NCBI GenBank assembly: GCA_035284745.1
Contig: JAYKIL010000008.1
Coordinates: 248,001-312,000, forward strand
DNA: 64,000 nt
Source: JAYKJB01 sp035284745 [NCBI: Candidatus Sericytochromatia bacterium]
GTDB lineage: Bacteria > Cyanobacteriota > Sericytochromatia > S15B-MN24
Reading direction: 5' to 3'
Shown: piece by piece, positions 43,524-53,463 of the stretch
Numbering within the stretch: the stretch's first letter is position 1
Layout: each line of letters starts with the position of its first letter
Program-made: the position numbers and the translations under genes
Notes under the pieces: model-generated
Databases searched by the model: none
What the model was told of the DNA's origin: nothing
Seen by the model: the letters and a program-made list of their open reading frames with translations, nothing else

Positions 43524-44923
43524 AACACCTCCGCCAGCGCTTGTGCTATCGCCCCCTGAATTCGCCCCACATCCCCTTCCATCAGGGTGCGCGGATCCAA
43601 CAACAGTTGACCGTCCCCAATCCGTGCCACCACCGCGGGCGAGCCCCGTCGCAAAGCTCCCGCAAGATGCTCTACCGAGCACGTCTTGGGGCGCACAGCC
43701 ACAAGCCACGTCAGCATTTCTACCCCAGGCAAAGTTCCCCCGCCTACTGTCGAAACGCCAGAGACGAGTCGCACGGAGAGATCGTCTCGGGGCGCCAATC
43801 GGTCCGCCAAATCCTGCGCTGCCATCTTCAATTCCGCCACCCCGCGATTGAGCATGTGAAATACGGGTATTCGTTCGTGTGGATGAGCCGATCCCAGGTA
43901 GCAACGCAGCGTGCCCTCCAGGGCGGCCAGCGCCAATTTATCCGGCCTTAACGCTCGCATCAAGGGGTTTTTGCGCATTTTCTCGATGCATCGCGCGCGC
44001 CCCAGTATCAAGCCCGCCTGGGGCCCTCCAAGCAACTTATCTCCACTGACCATCACCACATCGATTCCTGCCGCAAGACTCTGCTGAACGGTCGGCTCTT
44101 CTGGGAGACCGTAACGCTTCAAATCGACCAACAAACCGGAGCCAAGATCTTCCGCCGTCACGACATTTTCGGCACGACCCAGTTCAGCCAGGTCAGCCCG
44201 GGCCACCTCAGCCGTAAAGCCGAGAATTCGGTAATTGCTGGTATGTGAAATCAACAGTAAACCGGTCTCCGAGGTCAAGGCGCGCCGATAGTCCTCCAAA
44301 TAGGTTTTGTTGGTTGTGCCGACTTCGCGCAATCTCGCACCCGAGGCTTCCAAAACCTCAGGCAAACGAAAACTGCCTCCGATCTCAATCAGTTGCCCCC
44401 TGGAAACAATGACCTCGCGGCCGCGGGCAAATGTGTCTGTCAACAACAACACCGCCGCCGCGCAATTATTGACAACCAAGGCTGCTTCCGCACCCGTGAG
44501 GCGACTCAGTAGTTTCGCAATATGGCTGTGCCGCGATCCGCGTTGCCCGGATTCGAGGTCCATCTCGAGATTGCAGTAACCGCTGGCCGTCGCGTTGAGT
44601 TGTTTCAACGCTTCCTCAGGCAAAGGAGAACGCCCCAAATTGGTGTTGATCACGACTCCCGTTGCGTTAACTACAGAACGCAACTGCCACGAGGCCAGGG
44701 AATCTATCAGGTGCAGGGCAGACGCAACGAGTTCGGCTTCATCCCGGGAGGGCGCTCCTCGCAGGCGTCGGGCACGTTCTTCCTCTACGGTTTCTCTCAA
44801 CGCCCATCGCACAACGGCCTCCGAGGTCTTGTGCGCGGCCGTTCGGATGGCCGGAAGCAATAGCAGCTTGCCGACTGCCGGCAGCGAACGCAGCGAAGCC
44901 CGAAGCGTCGGTTGTCTGTCCAT
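43520..44923 (-). CDS. selA: SelA, L-seryl-tRNA(Sec) selenium transferase
   Basis: PLP enzyme that converts Ser-tRNA(Sec) to Sec-tRNA(Sec). Motifs: VVNATGVVINTNLGRSPL, GSRHSHIAKLLSRLTGAEAA, and the PLP-binding Lys in VSGDKLLGGPQAG. 467 residues from ATG 44923. It lies four bases after the agmatinase stop and is coupled to selB. Neither selC (tRNA-Sec) nor selD was seen in the window. Confidence 0.95.
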   Translation of the reverse strand: MDRQPTLRASLRSLPAVGKLLLLPAIRTAAHKTSEAVVRWALRETVEEERARRLRGAPSRDEAELVASALHLIDSLASWQLRSVVNATGVVINTNLGRSPLPEEALKQLNATASGYCNLEMDLESGQRGSRHSHIAKLLSRLTGAEAALVVNNCAAAVLLLTDTFARGREVIVSRGQLIEIGGSFRLPEVLEASGARLREVGTTNKTYLEDYRRALTSETGLLLISHTSNYRILGFTAEVARADLAELGRAENVVTAEDLGSGLLVDLKRYGLPEEPTVQQSLAAGIDVVMVSGDKLLGGPQAGLILGRARCIEKMRKNPLMRALRPDKLALAALEGTLRCYLGSAHPHERIPVFHMLNRGVAELKMAAQDLADRLAPRDDLSVRLVSGVSTVGGGTLPGVEMLTWLVAVRPKTCSVEHLAGALRRGSPAVVARIGDGQLLLDPRTLMEGDVGRIQGAIAQALAEVL

Positions 44924-44927
44924 GGCG

Positions 44928-45821
44928 TCAGCGCCCTTCGCGCTGCCGATCAAATTTATAGCCAATCAGCTTGTAGACCAACTTGGCAGCCGCGAATTCA
45001 GACACATTCTGACCCGGTATGGGTGCCAATTCAACCACATCGCACCCAATGACCTGGCGCTGTGAAAAAACCCCGCGCAGAAGCTCTAAGGTTTCCCACC
45101 AGCCGAGGCCTCCCGGCTCTGGCGTTCCCACACCAGGAACGACCGAGGGGTCTAAACCATCAAGGTCAATGGTGAGGAAGACCGGTCGCTCACCCATAGC
45201 GTCCAGGACCTCCTGAACGGAATGCCTGCCACGACAATAGTCTCGGGCCCAAAAAATCGTTGAAGGCTGTTTTTCGCGCCACCAACGCATCTCGTCGAGC
45301 GAAATGTTACGGATGCCGACCTGCACCAAAGGAACCCCGAGATCCACAATTCTCGCCATCGCACTCGCATGTGAGTAGGGGGTTTCCTCATACGACTGCC
45401 GAAGATCGGCGTGCGCGTCAATTTGCAAAACGACCAGATTTGGAAAACGTTTCAAAGCAGCACGCACGGACCCTTGAGTGATGGCGTGCTCACCTCCGAG
45501 AACCACCGGGAACATCCCGCGACTCAACGCCGCGTCGACCGTTTCCTCCAACTGCCGCAAGGGTGCGTCATAATCTTCACGAGAAGGCCATAAAGGCGCT
45601 GTGGTCGCGATTCCGACCTCATAAGGAGACCAATCGAGCTCGTCATCATACAATTCAACTTGAGCGGATGCCTGCAAAATGGCCAGAGGTCCGTCTTTCG
45701 TCCCTCCCCGATAACTAGTGGTCGCTTCATAAGGAAATGGAATGACGCACACGCGAGAACTGTCAAAATGACTGTCCTCCGGGGATAAATTACCAAAATT
45801 CAATGTCAGGCCTGTGAGCAA
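44928..45821 (-). CDS. speB: Agmatinase-type ureohydrolase
   Basis: About 297 residues. The two-manganese site is clear: GGEHAIT, DAHADLR, SHASAM and DLDGLDPSVVPGVGTPEPGG. Ureohydrolases of this subgroup hydrolyse agmatine to putrescine and urea; guanidinobutyrase is an alternative. I prefer TTG 45821, which has GTGAGG upstream, to GTG 45860 that overlaps the cyclophilin gene; the difference is 13 residues. It precedes selA in the same unit. Confidence 0.9.
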   Translation of the reverse strand: MLTGLTLNFGNLSPEDSHFDSSRVCVIPFPYEATTSYRGGTKDGPLAILQASAQVELYDDELDWSPYEVGIATTAPLWPSREDYDAPLRQLEETVDAALSRGMFPVVLGGEHAITQGSVRAALKRFPNLVVLQIDAHADLRQSYEETPYSHASAMARIVDLGVPLVQVGIRNISLDEMRWWREKQPSTIFWARDYCRGRHSVQEVLDAMGERPVFLTIDLDGLDPSVVPGVGTPEPGGLGWWETLELLRGVFSQRQVIGCDVVELAPIPGQNVSEFAAAKLVYKLIGYKFDRQREGR

Positions 45822-45828
45822 GTCAGCC

Positions 45829-46491
45829 TCACTTCCGACGAGCAGGCGCCGGCTTTTCACGCCCCGAAAACTGCAACAAAACTTTCAAGATTTTGGTGGG
45901 GACCCCGCCCCCGTCCGACGGCGCCATATTCACTGCGTGCTCGAAGCCTTTGGTCACGTGACCGAAAATCGTGTATCCACCGTCGAGGTGGGGGATGGGC
46001 GCGTGAGCGATGTAAAACTGACTCCCGGCTGAGTTCGGCATGGCAGAATGCGCCATCGCCACGGCTCCCGGTAAATGGCGAAGCTTATTTCCGTGTTCGT
46101 CCGGAATGTTATAGCCCGGACCACCGGTTCCGATCCGAGGATGCCCCGCGGGCAAACTCTTCGAGAGCGGATCGCCTCCTTGCGAGACAAATCCGGGTAT
46201 GACCCGATGAAATGTGGTGCCATCATAGAAACCCTGCCGGGCCAGCTTGATGAAATTTTCCACGGTCTTCGGTGCCTCTTTGGGAAACAACACCATTTCA
46301 ATGTCACCGGCACTGGTCTTTAAGACCACCTTGGATTGCGCGGCAACTTTATGTCCCGCCGCTTTTTCAACCCCTGCCAACGTTGCCGGCTCCGGCTTTG
46401 CTACGGCTGAAAAAGCCGGAGAAGGCAGCAGAGCCGCCCAACCGAACGTCGCCCCGACGACGAGAGCCAAAGGGGTGCGCCATAAGAACAT
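45829..46491 (-). CDS. Secreted cyclophilin-type peptidyl-prolyl isomerase
   Basis: 220 residues. A signal peptide (about residues 1-29, AFSA cleavage region) is followed by a cyclophilin domain: FHRVIPGFVSQGGDP, GYNIPDEHG, AMAHSAMPNSAGSQFYIAHAP and YTIFGHVTKG. These match bacterial PpiA/PpiB-type enzymes. It would assist folding outside the cytoplasm. ATG follows AAAAGGAG. It is downstream of tRNA-Leu and just upstream of speB. Confidence 0.93.
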   Translation of the reverse strand: MFLWRTPLALVVGATFGWAALLPSPAFSAVAKPEPATLAGVEKAAGHKVAAQSKVVLKTSAGDIEMVLFPKEAPKTVENFIKLARQGFYDGTTFHRVIPGFVSQGGDPLSKSLPAGHPRIGTGGPGYNIPDEHGNKLRHLPGAVAMAHSAMPNSAGSQFYIAHAPIPHLDGGYTIFGHVTKGFEHAVNMAPSDGGGVPTKILKVLLQFSGREKPAPARRK

Positions 46492-46524
46492 TGTGAAAGC
46501 TCCTTTTCAGGAAAATGGACGACC

Positions 46525-46553
46525 AAAAAAACCATGACCACGTGCGGGCACGT
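46525..46553 (-). terminator. Possible terminator after tRNA-Leu
   Basis: On the minus strand ACGTGC-CC-GCACGT is followed after eight bases by TTTTTTT. It lies 15 bases past the tRNA 3' end. The tight loop and offset T-run make it moderate at best. Confidence 0.45.
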
Positions 46554-46567
46554 TGACTTAGAAACAG

Positions 46568-46647
46568 TGGGGATGGAGGGACTCGAACCCACACACCGAA
46601 GTACGGGTACCTAAAACCCGCGCGTCTGCCAATTTCGCCACATCCCC
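46568..46647 (-). tRNA. tRNA-Leu (anticodon UAG)
   Basis: The acceptor stem GGGGATG/CATCCCC, discriminator A, D-arm with AATTGGCAGA, anticodon arm CGGGT-TTTAGGT-ACCCG (anticodon TAG) and a short class II variable arm with a TTCG loop are all visible. The T-loop is TTCGAGT. The T-stem GTGGG/CCCTC has one U-U mismatch. CCA is not encoded. It sits between ftsY and the cyclophilin gene. Confidence 0.92.
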
Positions 46648-46690
46648 GCAGCCGGATTATTTTAGCATGGATGCCACACGGCACACCGAC

Positions 46691-47776
46691 TCAAGCCCCT
46701 TGAACATCCTGGCCAAATAAAGCTTGAACAAACGTGTGGGGGTCGAAATCTCCCATGTCTTCCAATTTTTCACCCAACCCCACAATTTGAACAGGGATAT
46801 CCAGGGCCCTTTGGATGGCAAACACTACGCCGCCTTTCGCTGTGCCATCGAGTTTCGTCAGAATAACGCCGGTCAGGCCCACAGATTCCTTAAATAACTC
46901 GGCTTGACGAAGGCCATTTTGCCCGGTCGTTGCGTCCAAAACCAGCAAAACCTGAACCAGGGCCCCGGGGAGTTCGCGATCAATAATTCGGCGTATTTTA
47001 CGCAACTCTTCCATCAAATTTGCTTTGTTGTGCAGGCGCCCAGCCGTATCGATCAACAAAACCCTCTTGTTGCGAGCCTCGGCGGCGCGTATCGCATCAA
47101 ACACAACAGCCGCGGCATCCCCACCGTGCTGATGACGCACGACCTCAACCCCAGCCCGTTGCCCCCACACCTCAATTTGATCGATCGCCGCTGCTCGGAA
47201 GGTATCGGCGGCTGCCACAACCGTGGGATGCCCCTGACCTTGAAGGCGGGCCGCAAGCTTTCCGATCGTCGTTGTCTTGCCCACCCCATTGACCCCCACC
47301 ACCATGATGACGTTCAGGGCATCCGGATCAATCTGCAAAGGCGCCGCAGCACCAAGGCGTGCCTCAAGAAATGCGGCCAACGCCGCAGGGATCCCCTCAG
47401 GCTTCAATGCCTGTTCTCGGGCCAGCACCTTTAGATGGCCCAGCAAATCATCCGTCGTATCAACGCCGACATCGGCGGAAATGAGTATCTCTTCCAGTTC
47501 CTCCAATAGGTCGTCGTCAATACGCCCCCTGCCGAGTACCAGAACCTGAACCCGATTCACCAGCAACGCGCGTGTTTCGGCCACGCGTTCACGCGTCTTG
47601 ACCGCCCAGTCCTCATCTTTATCGAAAACGGGCTTGTTGAGAGTTTCCCAAGCGCGCGCCCACCAGCTTCGCTTCGGGTTCTCGGGCACGTCGACTGGCT
47701 CTGGCCCTGCCTGAACAGGAACAGCTTCCTCGGGCACTGAAAGAATCGGTTCTGGATCTTGCCGTTTAAACCACAT
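46691..47776 (-). CDS. ftsY: FtsY, signal recognition particle receptor
   Basis: SRP-family GTPase that docks ribosome-SRP complexes at the membrane. After an acidic, variable N-terminal part (about residues 1-60) come the N-domain and the G-domain with GVNGVGKTTTIGKLAA, DTFRAAAIDQ, IDTAGRLHNK and ILTKLDGTAKGG. 361 residues from ATG 47776, which overlaps the nusB stop by 11 bases. Confidence 0.96.
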   Translation of the reverse strand: MWFKRQDPEPILSVPEEAVPVQAGPEPVDVPENPKRSWWARAWETLNKPVFDKDEDWAVKTRERVAETRALLVNRVQVLVLGRGRIDDDLLEELEEILISADVGVDTTDDLLGHLKVLAREQALKPEGIPAALAAFLEARLGAAAPLQIDPDALNVIMVVGVNGVGKTTTIGKLAARLQGQGHPTVVAAADTFRAAAIDQIEVWGQRAGVEVVRHQHGGDAAAVVFDAIRAAEARNKRVLLIDTAGRLHNKANLMEELRKIRRIIDRELPGALVQVLLVLDATTGQNGLRQAELFKESVGLTGVILTKLDGTAKGGVVFAIQRALDIPVQIVGLGEKLEDMGDFDPHTFVQALFGQDVQGA

Positions 47777-48425
47777 GCTGCGGTTTACCTGCTCGCAACT
47801 GCTGCGCCTCTTGCGCGAAGCGAGCCAAAACACCGTTCACGAAACGCCCTGAATCGGGAGTTCCATACTTTTTAGCCAACTCAACCGCTTCGTTGATCAC
47901 CACTTCAACAGGGGTTTCCGGCGCCCCGAGCAGTTCGGCGACCGCCAAACGCAAAACGTCCCGATCAAGACTTGCCATCCGATCCACCGCCCAGTTATCG
48001 GCAGCCGACGTCAATCGGGCATCAATATCCGCTGCACGCGCCAGGTAGCGTTGCACCTGGGCCGCGACAAAATCCCGTACTTCATCACTGCCCACCAACG
48101 CCACCTGTGCCGGCAGTTCAAGCGCTGACCCCAGAAGTTCGACGGCCTGCTGGGCGCGCTCAAGCCCCCCGAGCAATTGCGTCACATCATCTCGAGACAG
48201 CGTCTCCCCCGCCCCGATCTCCAAATAGGCTTCCTGGGCACGCCGTTCGGCTGCCACAAGGTCTGCACCAGCTTCTTGCAGGCGCTCTCGCGCTTCGTGA
48301 GAGAGCATATCAGCCGCCCGTGCCAACATCTCATGCACGTTAATGGCACTATGCTCCGGACGATTAGAAATTTGAGCCAGCGTGAGCAACGCAAGTTCAC
48401 GTGACACGCGACGAATGTTTAACAT
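47766..48425 (-). CDS. nusB: NusB, transcription antitermination factor (long, cyanobacteria-like form)
   Basis: 219 residues, against about 140 for most NusB. The C-terminal part has the NusB signatures NWAVDRMASLDRDVLRLAVAELL and VVINEAVELAKKYGTPDSGRFVNGVL. The first about 110 residues (from RRVSRELALLTLAQI) form an insertion of helical character that resembles cyanobacterial NusB. ATG 48425 follows GGGGAGG. NusB binds boxA RNA with NusE to help rRNA transcription. A TATGAT at 48476-48481 on this strand may be a -10 element. Confidence 0.92.
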   Translation of the reverse strand: MLNIRRVSRELALLTLAQISNRPEHSAINVHEMLARAADMLSHEARERLQEAGADLVAAERRAQEAYLEIGAGETLSRDDVTQLLGGLERAQQAVELLGSALELPAQVALVGSDEVRDFVAAQVQRYLARAADIDARLTSAADNWAVDRMASLDRDVLRLAVAELLGAPETPVEVVINEAVELAKKYGTPDSGRFVNGVLARFAQEAQQLRAGKPQHVV

Positions 48426-48547
48426 AACGACATTGCCTCCCCGAGAAGCCCCAGCCACGGCTTGGCCTCTGCACGATCATAGCAAGAAAATCACGATTAC
48501 GCGGGGGCCACAGGACAGACCCAGCGCAGCAGACCGCAAGCCCAGAT

Positions 48548-49894
48548 TCACGAGCCCAGAATGCGTCTCTGCACAAAATTCGTGTAGACCTCACCGGCCC
48601 GAAAGAACGCGTTGCCCAAAATGCGTTCGTGCAAACCAATTGTCGTACTGATGCCCGTGATGGCATATTCACCCAAAGCACGGGACATCCGCTCGATGGC
48701 CTGTTTTCTGTCCGGTGCCCAAACAATTAACTTACCGATCATCGAATCGTAATAAGGGGGGATTGCATAGCCAGGGTAGGCGTGACTGTCTACGCGAACC
48801 CCCGGTCCGCCGGGAGCGGCATATGCCTGAATGGTGCCTGGAGAGGGTTGAAAATCTTTCTCAGGGTCCTCGGCATTGATTCTGCATTCAATGGCGTGAC
48901 CTTGGATTCGGATGTCCGCCTGCGAGAAACGCAAAGGTTCACCCGAGGCAATTCGCAACTGCTCTTGAACCAAATCGATGCCGGTGACAAGCTCTGTCAC
49001 CGGATGCTCCACCTGAATGCGTGTGTTCATTTCCATAAAATAGAATTCGCCGTGGCGGTCGAGCAAAAACTCAATCGTCCCCACCCCCTCATAGCCCACT
49101 GAACGCGCCGCCTCTATCGCTGCACGACCCATTTTTTCCCGAATCGAGGGGTTTAAAGCCGGAGAAGGGGCCTCTTCAAGAAGCTTTTGATGACGACGTT
49201 GAACAGAGCAATCACGTTCTCCGAGGTGCACGACCGCCCCGTGTGAATCAGCTATCACCTGAAACTCAATGTGCCGAGGTTCTTCCAGATACTTCTCTAG
49301 GTAGACATCGGCAACCCCAAATGCAGCCTGGGCTTCCTTCATTGCCATTTTTAAGTTTTCTTGCAGGTCCCGGGCGTGGTGGGCCACCCGCATTCCGCGC
49401 CCGCCGCCACCCGCCGTCGCCTTGATCAAAACAGGATACCCAATCTCTTCGGCTAACTGCTGGGCGCTCTCAAAATCGTTCACGACGCCTTCCGAGCCCG
49501 GTACGACAGGAACTCCTGCACGCTTCATTAATTCTCGGGCCGTCGCCTTGTCACCCATCTGTGAAATCGCGTGGGCCGAAGGGCCGACAAAAGTAAAGCC
49601 GTGGTCCCGTGCCATTTCCGCGAATCGTGCGTTTTCCGACAGAAAGCCGTAGCCCGGATGGATGGCATCACACCCGGTGACGGCAGCAGCCGACAGGACA
49701 TTCTGCACGTTGAGATAGCTATCCTGGGACGGCCCCTTCCCGATACAGACCGACTCTTGGGCCAAACGAACGGGCAGACTGTCTCGATCCGCCTCGGAAT
49801 AGACCACCACCGCGTTGAGTTCCATTTCCTGGCACGCACGCAGGACACGCAGCGCAATCTCACCGCGATTGGCGATTAATACCTTTTTGATCAC
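48548..49894 (-). CDS. accC: AccC, biotin carboxylase subunit of acetyl-CoA carboxylase
   Basis: ATP-grasp enzyme that carboxylates biotin on AccB. Visible: KVLIANRGEIALRVLRA, HPGYGFLSENARFA, the glycine-rich loop KATAGGGGRGMR, EMNTRIQVEHPVTE and the C-terminal ATP region. 448 residues from GTG 49894. It follows accB by 19 bases in the efp-accB-accC unit. Confidence 0.97.
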   Translation of the reverse strand: MIKKVLIANRGEIALRVLRACQEMELNAVVVYSEADRDSLPVRLAQESVCIGKGPSQDSYLNVQNVLSAAAVTGCDAIHPGYGFLSENARFAEMARDHGFTFVGPSAHAISQMGDKATARELMKRAGVPVVPGSEGVVNDFESAQQLAEEIGYPVLIKATAGGGGRGMRVAHHARDLQENLKMAMKEAQAAFGVADVYLEKYLEEPRHIEFQVIADSHGAVVHLGERDCSVQRRHQKLLEEAPSPALNPSIREKMGRAAIEAARSVGYEGVGTIEFLLDRHGEFYFMEMNTRIQVEHPVTELVTGIDLVQEQLRIASGEPLRFSQADIRIQGHAIECRINAEDPEKDFQPSPGTIQAYAAPGGPGVRVDSHAYPGYAIPPYYDSMIGKLIVWAPDRKQAIERMSRALGEYAITGISTTIGLHERILGNAFFRAGEVYTNFVQRRILGS

Positions 49895-49913
49895 AGAAAG
49901 CCTCTTGGATTGG

Positions 49914-50409
<496 letters not shown>

Positions 50410-50417
<8 letters not shown>

Positions 50418-50967
50418 GACCGAGATACTCTCCGGAGCGAGTGTCTACGCGAATCTTCTCGCCTTGGTTAATAAAGAAGGGCACGGCAACGACGGCTCCA
50501 GTTTCGAGCTTGGCCGGCTTTGACCCGCCTGTCGCGGTGTCGCCCCGCACGCCCGGATCGGTTTCAACAACCTCAAGTTCCACCATGTTGGGAATATCAA
50601 CGCCGATGACACCACTGTCGAAGTAGAGGACCTGAGCGATCGTGCCTTCTTTGATCCATTTCACGGCGTCTCCCAACTGTTCTGCCGTCAGAGCCACCTG
50701 ATCAAACGTCTCCTGGTCCATGAAATTGTATTCACCAGCGCCCTCGTACATAAACTGCATTTCCCGCTTGTCAATGTTGGCCACAGGCAGCATTTCACCG
50801 GCACGGAACGTCCGCTCCACCGTGTTCCCCGCCTTCAAATTCTTCAACTTACTCCTGACAAAGGCAGCCCCCTTGCCTGGTTTAACGTGAAGAAACTCCA
50901 GCACAGTCCAAGGGTTACCATCGATCACGACAGTTTTTCCGGGGCGCAAGTCGTTGGAAGAAATCAT
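50410..50967 (-). CDS. efp: EF-P, translation elongation factor P
   Basis: Rescues ribosomes stalled on polyproline. 185 residues, three beta-barrel domains. The tip loop is VKPGKGAAFV with Lys32, the residue that is modified in many species. No EpmA or EpmB gene was seen. A natural client is the 15-proline glucosaminidase in this window. The gene starts the minus-strand efp-accB-accC unit, divergent from the phosphatase gene. Confidence 0.96.
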
Positions 50968-51126
50968 GGGCAGCGACGCTCTCTCGAGAAATCCAAAAAA
51001 GGGGAACGAAACGGCCTGATCCTAACACGAAGACTCAGGCGAACGAAAGCGAAACGCGACATCGAGAACACAGCACGATGGTACGATGTCGTCCTGGTTT
51101 TGATTTTTGGAAATGAGGAGCGAGGC

Positions 51127-51594
51127 GTGGCATACAGGTTTACCTGGATTGTTCCGGATTTGCTCGCTGGAATGGCCTGCCCAGGCTATTTTACCGAGCT
51201 TGAAGCAGACCTCGATTACCTGGCAGCCGAGGGGGTCACGCGCATTGTCACACTGACCGAGTTCTCCCTGGCCCTGCCGATGGGAAGTCAATTTTCGAGC
51301 TTTCATTTGCCGATCGCGGACTTTGGCGCCCCGCACCACGACCAGACAGCCCAATTCTGCTCGCTGGTGGATGAAAGCAAAACGGCGGGGCACCGCGTGG
51401 CGGTCCACTGCCTGGCCGGGATTGGCCGTACAGGCACCTTGCTTGCTGCTTACTTAATGTGGTCGAACCACCTGACAGCGGCGCAGGCGCTCACAGCGGT
51501 GAGGAATTTTAGGCGAGAATACGTACAAAGCGTAGAGCAGGAAAGTTACCTCCAAGACTGGGAGATGCACCTGAAGGGGCTGGAAAGGTCCTAG
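51127..51594 (+). CDS. Dual-specificity/tyrosine-type protein phosphatase
   Basis: 155 residues. The signature P-loop HCLAGIGRTG holds the catalytic Cys95 and Arg101, and Asp65 in IADFGAPHHDQ is the likely general acid. GTG 51127 follows GAGGAG. The enzyme is cytoplasmic, with no signal. It is 75 bases upstream of the first FlhA-like gene and in the same direction, so it may be part of that unit. Substrates are unknown, and no kinase gene is nearby. Confidence 0.88.
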   Translation: MAYRFTWIVPDLLAGMACPGYFTELEADLDYLAAEGVTRIVTLTEFSLALPMGSQFSSFHLPIADFGAPHHDQTAQFCSLVDESKTAGHRVAVHCLAGIGRTGTLLAAYLMWSNHLTAAQALTAVRNFRREYVQSVEQESYLQDWEMHLKGLERS

Positions 51595-51669
51595 GGAATT
51601 GCACGCGAGGGTTGCCTGGTATTCTGTTCACTGGATGCGTTAAAATGAGGCGTTCTGTTAGGCAACAAT

Positions 51670-53409
51670 ATGATTGAACGGCTGTTCTCGCCCCTGCAAC
51701 GCTTCCATCATTGGCTCGAGGAGCACCCCGGTATCCACAATGCCTGGGGCTTGTTTTTGTTGATCGCCGCCGCGCTGTTTCCCTGGCCCGGCTGGGTGCT
51801 GGATCTGTGGATTGCCATCGCTTGGGGTGTTTCCTGCGCGCTGACCGCCCTGCTATTGCTGGTAGGTTCGGAACTAGAGCCCAGGGAAGCACTGAGAACC
51901 CTCCCCGGTTTTCTTCGGCGCCTGACTCTGCACAGACTTGCCCTCTCTTTGGCTATCACCAAGGCGATTTTACTGGGCAGCAGCGCAGGGGCAATTATCG
52001 ATGGGGTGGCACAGCAGGGGCTGCGGGGCCACGCTGGAATCGGCGTGGCAGCGCTCGGTATGGTGCTAGTGGCATACTTCGCGTGTGGACGCACCTCAAG
52101 CCAAGCGCGACTGACAGAGGCGCAACGGGTTATTGATGCTGCTATCGTGCGACTAGAGTTGGATCGCACGGGCGGAGTGGTGCCTCCCCGCCAGGCAAAA
52201 CAAAGAGAACAGGCTCTGCGGGACGACTTACTGATCCTCAGTCAAGGCGCGGAGGTAACCCGGTTGCTGCGAAGTGATGCGTGGCTGGCAGTATCGGGCG
52301 TGACGGTGGTTCTCACAGCAGGGTTGATTACAGGGTTGGCGTTCAAGGGTTGGCCGCTTGCACTCACGCTGGCCGCCTACACCACGGCATCAGCGGCCGA
52401 GCAATTGACCACACTCCTGCCTGCGGTGATTTTCGGGGCAATCCTAAGCCACTGGTTGGTCACAGCCTTAGAATCAATCGCCGAGACTGTTTCTCAGAGT
52501 GCGTCTTCAGTGGCGGGCTACGACAGCGTCAGCAACCTGACGATTGAGACTGGAAAAGAATTGGCCGCCAACAGACGTCTCATTGCTGAGGCAAGTCAAG
52601 CGCTCCGGGCACGTGTCGGCAGGGAATTTGGGCTTCCTCTCGGGCGCATCGAATTTGTGTCTGCCTCTCAGCTCGACCCACGGGGTTACCGGATTGTTGT
52701 TCGTGGAGTCACCTGGTCTAGCGGTGATCTGGAAGCGGCGGCCGGCGCGAATGAGTTGGCCGAGGTGACGTTCCGTTGTGTTCAGTCACGCGCAGGGGAT
52801 CTTCTGACGATGGAAATCGTTCGCGAGTGGCTCAATGAAGTTGCGGAAACACATCCCGCCACCGTCGCTGAAACCCTCTCTCGCTTTGGCTGGGTCGGTT
52901 TACACGGATTACTCCAGTCGTTGCTGAGGGAACAGGTGCCCTTGCGCGACCTGGTCTCCGTCCTCGAGGCAGCCTGGGCGAGTGGTGACGCCAGCACCCC
53001 GGCGGACACCTTACTGGAAGGGGTGCGACGGAGACTTGGATTGCTCATCAGCCTGAGTCTGGCCGATGAGAACGGAACAATATCTATTTATCAACTCTCA
53101 AGAGAATGGTTGGCATCACTGGATTGCGACGAACCGCCCCCTTGGCTGATGCGTGATCTGGCCCAGGCCACAGGCGCAGCCCTGAACGCGAGCCGAATCG
53201 AGTCTTGGGGACGCGTCGCAATTTTGGTGCCGCAAACGATGAGAATGCGTGTTGCAGCCGCTGTCCAGCAGACCCATCCGGATCTCGCCGTCGTGTGTGC
53301 AGAGGAGCTTTCACCTCATTATGGCCTGCGCGTGTTGGGCACGATTGAACCCCGCATCAAGGACCTGCCCACCTCTCCGATCACCATACTGAAGATGTCG
53401 AATGTTTAA
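51670..53409 (+). CDS. Degenerate FlhA (FHIPEP) family membrane protein
   Basis: 579 residues. The N-terminal half has hydrophobic helices that line up with FlhA: PWPGWVLDLWIAIAW, LPGFLRRLTLHRLALSLAIT and AILLGSSAGAIID. The loop that carries the FHIPEP signature in FlhA is present but strongly altered (ARLTEAQRVIDAAIVRLELD). The C-terminal half shows FlhA_C features, above all LLQSLLREQVPLRDLVSVLEA. FlhA is the export-gate protein of flagella, yet no other type III gene is in the window. It therefore looks like a repurposed or decaying FlhA homologue. The assignment rests on patterns, not a search. Confidence 0.7.
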   Translation: MIERLFSPLQRFHHWLEEHPGIHNAWGLFLLIAAALFPWPGWVLDLWIAIAWGVSCALTALLLLVGSELEPREALRTLPGFLRRLTLHRLALSLAITKAILLGSSAGAIIDGVAQQGLRGHAGIGVAALGMVLVAYFACGRTSSQARLTEAQRVIDAAIVRLELDRTGGVVPPRQAKQREQALRDDLLILSQGAEVTRLLRSDAWLAVSGVTVVLTAGLITGLAFKGWPLALTLAAYTTASAAEQLTTLLPAVIFGAILSHWLVTALESIAETVSQSASSVAGYDSVSNLTIETGKELAANRRLIAEASQALRARVGREFGLPLGRIEFVSASQLDPRGYRIVVRGVTWSSGDLEAAAGANELAEVTFRCVQSRAGDLLTMEIVREWLNEVAETHPATVAETLSRFGWVGLHGLLQSLLREQVPLRDLVSVLEAAWASGDASTPADTLLEGVRRRLGLLISLSLADENGTISIYQLSREWLASLDCDEPPPWLMRDLAQATGAALNASRIESWGRVAILVPQTMRMRVAAAVQQTHPDLAVVCAEELSPHYGLRVLGTIEPRIKDLPTSPITILKMSNV

Positions 53410-53463
53410 TGGGATCGCATAAACTGTGGCCCTTGCGATAGAATCGAAATTTGGGAGGCGTCC

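Noticed and set aside
43524-43904. N-terminal extension of selB upstream of GTG 43523
   Set aside because: It lies wholly inside selA in another frame, is Gly/Arg/Ser-rich, and SelB normally starts just before GHVDHGKT.
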